From the NCBI GenBank assembly GCA_002343185.1, contig DDRT01000015.1:1-20000 (forward strand): a stretch of 20,000 bases of DNA, written 5' to 3'. Under the pieces are notes generated by a model that ran no database searches, was not told where the DNA came from, and saw only the letters and a program-made list of their open reading frames with translations. This document shows, one piece after another, positions 1 through 6,739 of the stretch. A program made the position numbers and the translations under genes. The DNA comes from Deltaproteobacteria bacterium UBA2409. Lineage in GTDB: Bacteria; Bdellovibrionota_C; UBA2361; DDRT01. Numbering within the stretch: position 1 is the stretch's first letter; every line of letters begins with the position of its first letter.

Positions 1-181
1 GTGCATCACTCAAGGGTTTATAATGCGTGAATAAAATTCTAGCAGCGCACGATGCACGAGGAGTAAATGTAGCGGTGTCTATGCTTTGACCATTTCCAAA
101 TAATTTTTGAGATGGATCAGGTGCCATTGGAAGTGAAGAAGAATCCTGAAGGTTTAATCTTTGTAGAAAATCTGCAAACAT
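1..181 (-). CDS. Start of a hypothetical protein, running off the left edge
   Basis: A minus-strand frame opens with ATG at 181 and stays open for 60 codons to the window edge. It begins MFADFLQRLNLQDSSSLPMA and is moderately rich in Ser, Pro and Ala. An in-frame TAA lies 12 nt upstream of the ATG, so the start is well bounded if the frame is real. It follows the stop of the 348-aa gene by 37 nt on the same strand and could be its operon partner. No convincing Shine-Dalgarno sequence is visible. No family is recognised. It could be a chance open frame, but its amino-acid make-up is protein-like. Confidence 0.4.
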   Translation of the reverse strand, partial: MFADFLQRLNLQDSSSLPMAPDPSQKLFGNGQSIDTATFTPRASCAARILFTHYKPLSDA

Positions 182-218
182 CTGATTCTGACATTATCTG
201 ATATTAAATGACCTTAAT

Positions 219-1265
219 CTAATTATCCGATATGACATCAAAAAAGAGACGATGATAAGCTTTTTTCATTGCACGCTCGGTTCTAATAGGCCGAAAAACT
301 TGAATATTATCTGATTTGTTGAATAGGTAGCCTGTTCGTAATGCATCAAGAAAATGAGGAAACTTAGCGAATAATTCCTCGAGCACTTCTTTCTCCCCCC
401 TTGCTAATAGATGAGCAATAGTTGCAAGGTCGCCTCTTTTTGCTGGGATGTATAATGAGTTGCCAGGTATGTATTGAAAACCGTATAAAGATTCAAATTC
501 TAAATGTGATAACTCTAATATCTGCTTAAGGCATGAAAAATTCCGATCTAATCGTTCAAAGTTTTTGTCCAAGCAATCGTAAAGATTGGAGAATCGTAAA
601 TTTGATGCAAATTCAATCTTCTCAGATAGTTCAAGCTCATCCCAATTCGGAAATAAATGTTCTGTCGCTCTAAACTCCTTGACTGAAGGAATTCTGACTG
701 CCTCGTATTCCCTTGGAGTGAATGTGTATGATGATAGCGGTTGTTGAGGTTCAACACCTCTTTCATTTAACCAATTTGCAAGCATCGTTGGAAATGAGTT
801 TGGACAGGGCTTGCCCTCCCAATATTCAGCGAGCCTTGCAAATAAATTAGAAGAAAATATAGCTTTTGCTTTGTCAGATAAGCGAAGTGTTCCATTCTCT
901 TCTTTAATTATAAGATCAACCCCGATTAAATTTTCAATATCACGCTCGGGAATTTTGTTCTTACTAAGAGATAACAAAGTTTCGACGCTTATTTTGACAT
1001 CAGGCTGATCTTCTAAATTACGCCATTCCTCTTGTAAGCAGCCAAGCAGGGATAATCGAAACCATCTCTTGCCAGCAATCTGTAAAAAGGTAAGTTCATC
1101 GACGATTTCACCAAAGTCATCTTGGTACGGAACATACTTTTCTCCGGCAATATTAGCCGCAAAATCACTCAACTCCTGGCGTTCGGAGCATGTTAATATG
1201 CAGCTTGCGATGCTGTTAAAAATTTCTCTTACAGATTCCCTATGAACTTGAAGTGTTGTTACCAC
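219..1265 (-). CDS. Hypothetical 348-aa protein, GTG start
   Basis: I do not recognise a family. The protein is soluble, with no signal peptide or membrane segment. Residues about 92-138 read like a winged-helix segment (helices, then LIGVDLIIKEENGTLRLSDK followed by AKAIF), a pattern common in transcription regulators, but this is only a resemblance. The rest is mostly charged and helical. The start is GTG. No Shine-Dalgarno sequence precedes it, but a good promoter -10 box ends 9 nt upstream, so the transcript is probably leaderless or nearly so. The upstream gap is shared with the divergent broken gene at 1440-1986 and contains two symmetric sites, which fits a locally regulated gene. A partial gene on the same strand follows. 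Confidence 0.8.
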   Translation of the reverse strand: MVTTLQVHRESVREIFNSIASCILTCSERQELSDFAANIAGEKYVPYQDDFGEIVDELTFLQIAGKRWFRLSLLGCLQEEWRNLEDQPDVKISVETLLSLSKNKIPERDIENLIGVDLIIKEENGTLRLSDKAKAIFSSNLFARLAEYWEGKPCPNSFPTMLANWLNERGVEPQQPLSSYTFTPREYEAVRIPSVKEFRATEHLFPNWDELELSEKIEFASNLRFSNLYDCLDKNFERLDRNFSCLKQILELSHLEFESLYGFQYIPGNSLYIPAKRGDLATIAHLLARGEKEVLEELFAKFPHFLDALRTGYLFNKSDNIQVFRPIRTERAMKKAYHRLFFDVISDN

Positions 1266-1274
1266 AAGGTTCTG

Positions 1275-1303
1275 ATTTTATTTTATTCTCAACTCTTAAT
1301 CAA
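1275..1303 (-). promoter_or_regulatory. Predicted sigma70-type promoter for the 348-aa gene
   Basis: Read on the minus strand: -35 TTGATT (1298-1303), 17-nt spacer, -10 TAAAAT (1275-1280), then 9 nt to the GTG start. The predicted transcription start is within a few nt of the start codon, and no ribosome binding site is present. Confidence 0.5.
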
Positions 1304-1322
1304 AATCGTTCTAAATTAAGAG
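1293..1322. promoter_or_regulatory. Interrupted inverted repeat, candidate operator
   Basis: CTCTTAAT (1293-1300) and ATTAAGAG (1315-1322) are perfect 8-bp inverted arms with centres 22 bp apart, two helical turns. The left arm overlaps the -35 box of the minus-strand promoter. The position suits a dimeric regulator. A+T-rich symmetry of this size can arise by chance. Confidence 0.3.
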
Positions 1323-1346
1323 CTTAAGAATAATCGTAAGACATGG

Positions 1347-1360
1347 TTTTTCGCGAAAAA
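1347..1360. promoter_or_regulatory. 14-bp perfect palindrome TTTTTCGCGAAAAA
   Basis: A perfect 14-bp palindrome lies midway between the divergent promoters of the 348-aa gene and the 1440 gene. A CGCG core flanked by T and A runs is typical of a protein-binding site. The binding protein is unknown. Confidence 0.35.
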
Positions 1361-1404
1361 ATTAAAAAGGTAGTGTGCCTCAATTTAGCTTACAAATCGC
1401 CCAC

Positions 1405-1432
1405 TTGAGTAAGGCTATAAAGAGGCCATAAT
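1405..1432 (+). promoter_or_regulatory. Predicted sigma70-type promoter for the 1440 gene
   Basis: -35 TTGAGT (1405-1410), 16-nt spacer, -10 CATAAT (1427-1432), then 7 nt to the ATG at 1440. The geometry predicts a transcript beginning at or next to the start codon. The same -35 hexamer is used upstream of the 836-aa gene. Confidence 0.5.
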
Positions 1433-1439
1433 AAGCTTA

Positions 1440-1986
1440 ATGACATTTGAAACCATAGAGAGGCCAATTAGAGCCTTTGAATTTAACGCACAGTCTAGAT
1501 TGGCTGGGTTTGATAAAGTAAGAGCCAATGCAGCTGATAATTTGACAGCATATCTCGAAAGGGAATTGATAGATCCTCAGAACGACTTCGGATCTTGAAA
1601 TCTGGAGGGGGGCTACTCTAATCTGGAATAAGGTTCGTCAGACGGTCGGAGACTTTGAGCTTGCCCCACAGTGGCGGTGTCTAGAAACACAACCATACTG
1701 CTTCTTTCAGGATATAGAGTCGTTACCACTAATGTTAAAGGAAGAGCTTAGTACCAGGAGAGTCGACTATAATCCATCTCTTTGTCTGACGTCGGAGTCC
1801 AAAGCTCCGTATCCTCAATCAACTTTAGAGGGACAAAAAATCATTGATGAATTTTTAACTCGAGGAATTGCTTACGCTACTCTTATCTCGAATTTTCTAA
1901 ATGGACAGCTCTCACAATCTCAATTTGTTGAGCAGCTACTATTTCACTGTTCAGAGGAGATCGGGTTCCTACTTTTTGATAATTAA
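1440..1986 (+). pseudogene. Hypothetical gene split by a +1 frameshift
   Basis: Two adjacent frames look like halves of one protein of about 180 aa. The first runs from ATG 1440 to TGA 1598 (52 aa, starting MTFETIERPIRAFEFNAQ). The second frame, one base further on, is open from 1573 through 1986 and is protein-like well before its first ATG at 1732, containing EIWRGATLIWNKVRQTVGDF and a C-terminal part ending EEIGFLLFDN. The two overlap in 1573-1598, so a single one-base insertion there would explain the break. Alternatives are an assembly error, programmed +1 shifting at the TCT TGA stop, or two small genes, the second (84 aa) starting at 1732. A good promoter sits 7 nt before the first ATG, which favours a gene that is or was expressed. 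No family is recognised. Confidence 0.5.
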
Positions 1987-2086
1987 CTGCTTGATGTTAT
2001 GCTTCTTGAAGCGAAGAATTAATAGTTCCTTAACAGACCAGTCTTAATGTATTTTTTGAACTTTAGGGATTTTTTATCGGAGTTTC

Positions 2087-3001
2087 ATGCAAAGTCTAGG
2101 TAAGGAGGTTAAGAGCTTACGTTTTGCCAACGATGAAAGAGTAAGAAGATTTGATTTTCTTGTGTGCAATATTGTTTTAGTTCTCCTGCTCTCTGGTTGC
2201 GCCGTAATGGAGACTAAAGAATTGGAAATTATTATCTCCAAAAATGAAGTTTCGCGATTAGATGAGAATGGTCTAATTTTTGAGTTAGAAACAAAACAAA
2301 CAGAGCTGATTGATGGGATATTTGGAATTCTTCTGGAAGCAACTAAACCTCCGGAATATTTTGTCCTAAGAGACCCATATCCGAATGCTTATGTACTAGC
2401 TGATGGAACTATTCTATTAACAACAGGACTGCTTGCCACTCTTTCTCATCCGGAACAATTGGCTTTTATAATTGCTCATGAGTTAGCGCATTGGCATAAG
2501 GGTCATACACAAAAGCGAATCAAACTTGATTCAAGGAGAGTCCTTTTCAAAGAGGCATTAGACATCACCCTGAAGGCTACCGTAAAAGCGTTCTGGATTG
2601 AGTCTCTAACTAAGCTTGCGATCAGTGGAGCAAGTGGTCATATACTAAATCACTACAGTCAAGAGTCTGAATTGGAGGCTGACTCATATGCAGCAGATTG
2701 GTTAGAGCGCGTTGGCTTCTCTAGAGTGAGTGCAATTGAAGTATTTACTATTCTGGAAAACTTTGGAGTATCATTTGATGTAAGTCAGTACCCAAAGATG
2801 GAGGAGCGAATACAAAACCTAGGCCAGATTCAAAATATAGATGTACGGGAAGACGAACGCTTCATTGAGAGTTTTAAAGAATTAAGAAGCTACAATGCTC
2901 AGTTGGCAGTAAAAATTGGTGATTTCGATTATCCTTTGAGAGTCTTGAATGAAATAGAGGATAATTCCGAATTAACTCATAAATGCATACCCGAGGAGTA
3001 A
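2087..3001 (+). CDS. M48-family zinc metalloprotease, lipoprotein
   Basis: A 304-aa predicted envelope protease. The N-terminus has a basic stretch (RVRR, residues 18-21), a hydrophobic core and a lipobox ending in Cys38 (LLSGC), so the mature protein should be lipid-anchored. The zinc site is visible: H131-E132-x-x-H135 (HELAH) binds zinc with Glu132 as catalytic base, and E195-x-x-x-D199 (in ESELEADSYA) supplies the third ligand. This spacing and the TTGLL segment before the HExxH are typical of the M48B/Oma1/LoiP/BepA-type group, which degrade or help assemble envelope proteins. That role is inferred from the family. A GGAG Shine-Dalgarno sequence lies 4 nt before the ATG. No TPR repeats follow the protease domain, unlike BepA. 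The downstream lipoprotein gene begins 2 nt after the stop and is probably co-transcribed. Confidence 0.9.
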   Translation: MQSLGKEVKSLRFANDERVRRFDFLVCNIVLVLLLSGCAVMETKELEIIISKNEVSRLDENGLIFELETKQTELIDGIFGILLEATKPPEYFVLRDPYPNAYVLADGTILLTTGLLATLSHPEQLAFIIAHELAHWHKGHTQKRIKLDSRRVLFKEALDITLKATVKAFWIESLTKLAISGASGHILNHYSQESELEADSYAADWLERVGFSRVSAIEVFTILENFGVSFDVSQYPKMEERIQNLGQIQNIDVREDERFIESFKELRSYNAQLAVKIGDFDYPLRVLNEIEDNSELTHKCIPEE

Positions 3002-3003
3002 TC

Positions 3004-3678
3004 TTGATTCGCCTAACATTCCTCTTATGTATCTTTGCCTCATGCAGCACCTATAAGCTACATGAGCCCTATCTTGAGCGGGAAAAGACCCGAAAAGTAG
3101 GTTTGATAACCCTAAGCTGTGACCTCATAGAGAGAGACTTGGGGCAGGATGTAGTCTATGCTCGAAAAGACTCCAATCTCTGCAAAAATCTTGAAGTATC
3201 CATAACTAGAGCATTAATTAAAAGTGAGATAGAGCTAATTACGCTATCGACACTAACAGAATCAGGGATCTTCGCTAAAAACGAAAGGAGCGAATTTATA
3301 TTCGAGTATAAGCGTCTAGCTTCCTTAGTTCAGAATGAGAGCTATCCTCTCTGCTATGAACTTCGGACAGATCTAAGGCAAAAACTCAACACGCTAGATG
3401 GGCTACTACTGCTACAAATTGTTGCATACCGGGAGGGTACAATTACTTATGTGTCTAACCTTCTAAAACAAGGACTTCTTTCTCCGCTTTTGTCGATATA
3501 TGAGCTAGCTAGAGAGCAGAACTCTATAGACGGTCAGCTTATCTTTATTGAACTGAAAGATGGAAAAATCAAATTTATCAATAACATCGAAAATACAAGA
3601 GTCGAATTTGATGACCCAGAAAAGCTGGCGAAGCTAATCAGCGAGGCTTTGGAGCCATTTCTCAACTCTCTCACTTAG
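3004..3678 (+). CDS. Putative lipoprotein downstream of the M48 protease
   Basis: A 224-aa exported protein of unknown function. I chose TTG 3004 as the start because GAGGAG (2993-2998) lies 5 nt upstream; this site overlaps the stop region of the protease gene, giving tight coupling. An in-frame ATG at 2983 would add seven residues but has no ribosome binding site. The N-terminus is a short hydrophobic signal followed by a lipobox ending in Cys (FASC), 14 residues from the TTG. A 13-residue signal is short, so the ATG start (20 residues before Cys) remains possible. The mature part mixes alpha and beta and carries several cysteines (LSCDL, NLCKN, PLCYE). Its pairing with the protease suggests a shared envelope job, perhaps as partner or substrate, which is inference. 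Confidence 0.8.
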   Translation: MIRLTFLLCIFASCSTYKLHEPYLEREKTRKVGLITLSCDLIERDLGQDVVYARKDSNLCKNLEVSITRALIKSEIELITLSTLTESGIFAKNERSEFIFEYKRLASLVQNESYPLCYELRTDLRQKLNTLDGLLLLQIVAYREGTITYVSNLLKQGLLSPLLSIYELAREQNSIDGQLIFIELKDGKIKFINNIENTRVEFDDPEKLAKLISEALEPFLNSLT

Positions 3679-3823
3679 CGGGAAGTGTTGGTATCGGAGT
3701 AGGTCTACCAATAAATCCCTCTGGGGCGTAAGGCCTGCTACCAGTAGTCCCAGTGCCGACAGTTCCACCACCACACCCTATAAGGCCCAAAACAACAAAA
3801 ATTATAACAATAAACTTATTCAT
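3671..3823 (-). CDS. Small (50-aa) lipoprotein
   Basis: The frame can be extended to 3874, but the ATG at 3823 gives a complete lipoprotein signal at the N-terminus: MNKFIVIIFVVLGLIGC, with the lipid-modified Cys at position 17. The mature peptide is only about 34 residues, starting with Gly and Thr rich sequence and ending Pro-rich (RPTPIPTLPAK). Small lipoproteins of this kind are common and easily missed. It has no obvious Shine-Dalgarno sequence but a strong promoter with a short leader. The gene is divergent from the DUF6502 gene, and its 3' end overlaps the upstream lipoprotein gene by 8 nt in a tail-to-tail arrangement. Function unknown. Confidence 0.6.
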   Translation of the reverse strand: MNKFIVIIFVVLGLIGCGGGTVGTGTTGSRPYAPEGFIGRPTPIPTLPAK

Positions 3824-3827
3824 ATAT

Positions 3828-3840
3828 GCGAATATTTCAC
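3828..3840. promoter_or_regulatory. Operator-like palindrome, copy 1
   Basis: GCGAATATTTCAC is a one-base variant of the GTGAATATTTCAC palindrome 61 bp away. It lies just downstream of the -10 box of the small lipoprotein gene, overlapping the predicted transcription start. That position would allow repression. Confidence 0.5.
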
Positions 3841-3868
3841 ATTCTACTAAAATATTTGCCTCAGTCAA
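3841..3868 (-). promoter_or_regulatory. Predicted promoter of the small lipoprotein gene
   Basis: Minus strand: -35 TTGACT (3863-3868), 16-nt spacer, -10 TAGAAT (3841-3846). Each box differs from the sigma70 consensus at one position. It is back-to-back with the DUF6502 promoter, with 11 bp between the two -35 boxes. Confidence 0.6.
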
Positions 3869-3879
3869 GAGCAAAAAGC

Positions 3880-3908
3880 TTGCTTAGTGTGAATATTTCA
3901 CATACTAT
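3880..3908 (+). promoter_or_regulatory. Predicted promoter of the DUF6502 gene
   Basis: -35 TTGCTT (3880-3885), 17-nt spacer, -10 TACTAT (3903-3908), then 6 nt to the ATG at 3915. The spacer is occupied by the palindrome GTGAATATTTCAC. Predicted initiation at the ATG implies a leaderless mRNA. Confidence 0.5.
3889..3901. promoter_or_regulatory. Operator-like palindrome, copy 2
   Basis: GTGAATATTTCAC has perfect 5-bp arms around TAT and sits between the -35 and -10 boxes of the DUF6502 promoter. Together with copy 1 it suggests one regulator controlling both divergent genes. The shared core GAATATTTCACAT recurs at the two sites. Confidence 0.5.
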
Positions 3909-3914
3909 GTAGTT

Positions 3915-4712
3915 ATGATCAATCAAGAGGGCTCATTAAGGCGAATTTTAACCTCTCTTCTGAGGGGAGTTTGCAGATTCAGTGTTAGAAACTCAGTGAG
4001 GCTTCAGGAGTTACAAGATGCTCTGAAGCGCTGCTTGGTAGAAGCGTCAATAGAAGAGCTAAAGGCCAAAAAAGAACCTGTCACTGCTGCAAGAATATCC
4101 TTAATGTCTGGTGTTCATAGAAAGGACGTCACAGCTCTTATAAAGGGCGCAAGGGAGGATCTAGCTACCCCTGAATCTCTTGTTTCAAAGGTAATCGGAC
4201 TATGGAGAGGTCATAAAAGCTTTCTGACAGAGAAAGGCAAACCTAAGCCTCTTCAGATCAGATCCGGCCAAATCTCTTTTTACAGCTTGGTTTATAAGAT
4301 CAGTAAGGAACTAAACCCATCCCTTATACTTACTGAACTTGAAAGGGTCGGAGCGGTTGATATTGAAGATGGCATAGTAACTCTTTCTGCTAAGTCCTAC
4401 ATTCCAAAGGGCAGCTTTGAAAAGGCGATGGGTCTAGCTGGTCAAGACTGCGCTGATCTTATTAATACAGTTGAGCAAAATCTAAGTGGGATAATCCCAA
4501 TCAAAAACCTTCACCTTAAAACTGATTATGATGGCATACCTGACGAATTGCTGGATGAAGTTAGAATCAAGCTTCTTAAAATGGGAGCTGCCTTTCATGA
4601 AAAAGTCTCGAAATATTTAAGCACCAAGGATAAAGACATCAACCCTAAATTACAGTCAATGCTGGGTAGGAATAGAGTCGCCCTGGGCACATTTAGTATT
4701 TGCGAGAAATAG
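3915..4712 (+). CDS. DUF6502 family protein
   Basis: A 265-aa protein that I recognise by its overall pattern as DUF6502. It has an N-terminal helical region (about residues 8-50), then a conserved segment close to RISLMSGVHRKDVTALI (about 61-77) resembling a helix-turn-helix, then a WRGHKSFLTEKGKPKPL region and the SFYSLV..IS.ELNPS..L.EL..VGAV block with a short beta hairpin. The family's function is not established. The helix-turn-helix-like segment and the palindromes in its own divergent promoter make a DNA-binding regulator plausible, as inference. No signal peptide is present. There is no Shine-Dalgarno sequence and the -10 box is 6 nt from the ATG. A PEGA-like lipoprotein gene starts 22 nt downstream and is likely co-transcribed. 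Confidence 0.8.
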   Translation: MINQEGSLRRILTSLLRGVCRFSVRNSVRLQELQDALKRCLVEASIEELKAKKEPVTAARISLMSGVHRKDVTALIKGAREDLATPESLVSKVIGLWRGHKSFLTEKGKPKPLQIRSGQISFYSLVYKISKELNPSLILTELERVGAVDIEDGIVTLSAKSYIPKGSFEKAMGLAGQDCADLINTVEQNLSGIIPIKNLHLKTDYDGIPDELLDEVRIKLLKMGAAFHEKVSKYLSTKDKDINPKLQSMLGRNRVALGTFSICEK

Positions 4713-4734
4713 TTGTTTGTAAGGAGAAAAGGAT

Positions 4735-5145
4735 ATGAAAAGTAAATATTTAAAATATGGATTAATAGCTTATGTAATGTTTCTGGGGAGTGGATGTGCA
4801 ACTATGCTTACCAACAAGGAACAGAAAATTCAGGTATCAACTAACCCCGAAGGAGCCAAATGTAACTTCTTTAAAGGCGATGCTATTGTTGCCTCAGTTG
4901 ACTCAACCCCATCAGTAGTCGGTGTAGTAAGATCTAAAGAGGATGTGACTCTGAGGTGTGAAAAAGAAGGTTATCATACGTCTAGTTACATCCTTGATTC
5001 CGGTGTTAATCCAGCTGCGTATGGAAATATATTCTTCGGCGGGGTTGGTCTAGTTAGTATGGCAATTGACTCTGCTGTCGGAAGTGATAACCAATATCCG
5101 AAGTCAGTTTCATTGACGTTAGCAAATCAAAGCAGAAGTGAGTAG
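4735..5145 (+). CDS. PEGA-domain-like lipoprotein
   Basis: A 136-aa lipoprotein. The signal peptide ends in a GSGC lipobox with Cys21. The mature part begins CATMLTNKEQKIQVSTNPEG, and NPEGAKC is the hallmark of PEGA-like beta-rich modules. A later segment (TLRCEKEGY, then a Gly-rich YGNIFFGGVGLVSMAIDSA stretch) matches a widespread Gram-negative lipoprotein type in which a PEGA-like domain is followed by a glycine-rich hydrophobic hairpin. Family members are assumed to sit in the envelope; their role is unclear. AAGGAG lies about 10 nt before the ATG. The gene follows the DUF6502 gene by 22 nt, and a possible terminator lies just after it. Confidence 0.8.
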   Translation: MKSKYLKYGLIAYVMFLGSGCATMLTNKEQKIQVSTNPEGAKCNFFKGDAIVASVDSTPSVVGVVRSKEDVTLRCEKEGYHTSSYILDSGVNPAAYGNIFFGGVGLVSMAIDSAVGSDNQYPKSVSLTLANQSRSE

Positions 5146-5157
5146 TTTTTTTAACAT

Positions 5158-5189
5158 AGGGGCACCTGTTTCTTGGGTCGACCCCTTTT
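5158..5189 (+). terminator. Possible intrinsic terminator
   Basis: AGGGG (5158-5162) pairs with CCCCT (5182-5186), followed by TTTT. A smaller perfect palindrome, GGGTCGACCC, is nested at 5175-5184. The loop is long and the T-run short, so this is a weak call. Confidence 0.35.
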
Positions 5190-5210
5190 AAAGACAAGCG
5201 TAAGAGAAGC

Positions 5211-6734
5211 ATGCACACAGTTGTTAATGAATTAGCTGGAAAACTAGATGAATTTTGTGCCCATATCGGATGCACGCTTACATATCACTCTCATTATAAT
5301 CGAATAGCTTCTGACCTGCGTGGCTTGATGGATGGGAAGATCGATAGGATTAGATGTGCCCGCATCTCATTTAACCCTAAACTTGCATCAAAAAATCGAG
5401 GTTTCGGTCTTAAAAAGGTGCTAGAAGGACAAGAAGATGATGCTGCAAGGGGTGAGTATAGAAAGGGCCGAATAATAAATTACGAATATCTGCCTAGTTG
5501 GATTAGGGAAACAATAGATCAGCTTATTTATAGAAAATTCAAACCCTTCAAAAGTTGCATTGAACTCGAGGGTGCACCCTATTCAGTTTTACATGATATT
5601 TTCAATCAAGGTCATCGAACTCATGGGCTCAAACCAGAAGACATTCTCCTTACCTCGATTCTAACTTTTAACCAAGCGGACGGATTTATGAAGTATTATG
5701 AATTCCGCGAAAGGAGCCCTGATCATCCACTTCATGGGAACAAACTGCCATTAAATAGAATACAAGCAACTCCCAATATTCTGGGTGGAACTGAATATGG
5801 TTTATGGTTTCTTCCATCTCAATTTATTAATGACCGACTTGGATTACTCTGTAGAGAGATATTTTATGATGCAATTAATTTAGCCCTAGCTTGCTCAATC
5901 GTAGACGATACAATAGAGATAAGTTTGCCGGAGCTTTCTCAAGAGCAAAGAGCTGAGTTCTTTAGAGTTGCTGGTGTCAAAAGCGAAGCTGACGCATGGC
6001 AGGTAAGTAATCATCCGCTTTTTAGGCAGCTAATCCTCGCAAAAAATGAAAGCAAAGAGTCGTCACTTACTCATAAAGTCTTTAGAAAAGCACTCTATGG
6101 AAGGTTAGGGACAAAGACTGGGAGTAATGAGCCTAGCTCAGAGCCTGATGCCCAGAGTTCATTTAGAAGCAGAATTAGGAGCATCCTTAGAGAGAGGGGG
6201 TTAAAACCAGAAGATGTGACGAGTTGGTCAGGAAGATTGACTAAATTATCAAAGCTTTGCCCTAGTAATATCGAAGAGGAAATTATCAAACTTTTAGCTC
6301 AGAAAAACTTGCCCCTAGAAGAGATTATTCAACGCTTACAGATTCATATAACCTTCGAGGAAAAAACCAAAAAGACTCCAGTCCTTGAGGAGCCAACAGT
6401 GATTCAAATTTCCAACTCAGTGCCCAAAAAAGAGTATTCTTTGATTTCGTCAGCTCAGTATAAGAAATGGTATGATAAACTAGATCAACGGGAGCGTAGG
6501 GCGGTGGATAATCGATTAGAAAGAGTAAGGCAGGGGTCACTAGGAGACTTTAAGAGGCTACAACATGACACTAGAATTATTGAGCTTAGAATTAAATCAT
6601 CCAGAGAGTTAAGGATTTATTGCACGCTAGAGGGCGAGGATCTCATGATTATAGCTGGCGGATTTAAAGCTGAACAGAAAAAACAGATACCATTCTTAAC
6701 TCCAGCGCTTGATGAATTTTTAAGAGCAGCTTGA
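5211..6734 (+). CDS. 507-aa protein with C-terminal RelE/HigB-like toxin domain
   Basis: The last about 90 residues (415-505) read as a RelE/ParE-superfamily domain of the HigB/Gp49-like 'addiction module killer' type: W420 and the LD near it, RLERVRQGSLGDFKRL (435-450), ELRI (458-461), RELRIYC (465-471), and IAGGFKAEQKKQI (481-493). Free-standing toxins of this family are about 95-115 aa and cleave ribosome-bound mRNA. Here the module is fused behind about 400 unrecognised residues. Residues 1-260 are mixed alpha/beta; 318-380 is a helical stretch before a linker. No signal peptide. No separate antitoxin gene is visible on either side, so the N-terminal part may restrain or target the toxin, which is inference. 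The start ATG has only a weak purine-rich AGAGAAG upstream. The gene converges on a decayed minus-strand gene 5 nt beyond its stop. Confidence 0.8.
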   Translation: MHTVVNELAGKLDEFCAHIGCTLTYHSHYNRIASDLRGLMDGKIDRIRCARISFNPKLASKNRGFGLKKVLEGQEDDAARGEYRKGRIINYEYLPSWIRETIDQLIYRKFKPFKSCIELEGAPYSVLHDIFNQGHRTHGLKPEDILLTSILTFNQADGFMKYYEFRERSPDHPLHGNKLPLNRIQATPNILGGTEYGLWFLPSQFINDRLGLLCREIFYDAINLALACSIVDDTIEISLPELSQEQRAEFFRVAGVKSEADAWQVSNHPLFRQLILAKNESKESSLTHKVFRKALYGRLGTKTGSNEPSSEPDAQSSFRSRIRSILRERGLKPEDVTSWSGRLTKLSKLCPSNIEEEIIKLLAQKNLPLEEIIQRLQIHITFEEKTKKTPVLEEPTVIQISNSVPKKEYSLISSAQYKKWYDKLDQRERRAVDNRLERVRQGSLGDFKRLQHDTRIIELRIKSSRELRIYCTLEGEDLMIIAGGFKAEQKKQIPFLTPALDEFLRAA

Positions 6735-6739
6735 GAAAG

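Noticed and set aside
1591..1600. Programmed frameshift of the prfB type at TCT TGA
   Set aside because: There is no Shine-Dalgarno-like stimulator at the required spacing and the slip codon differs, so a simple mutation is more likely. Kept only as an alternative.
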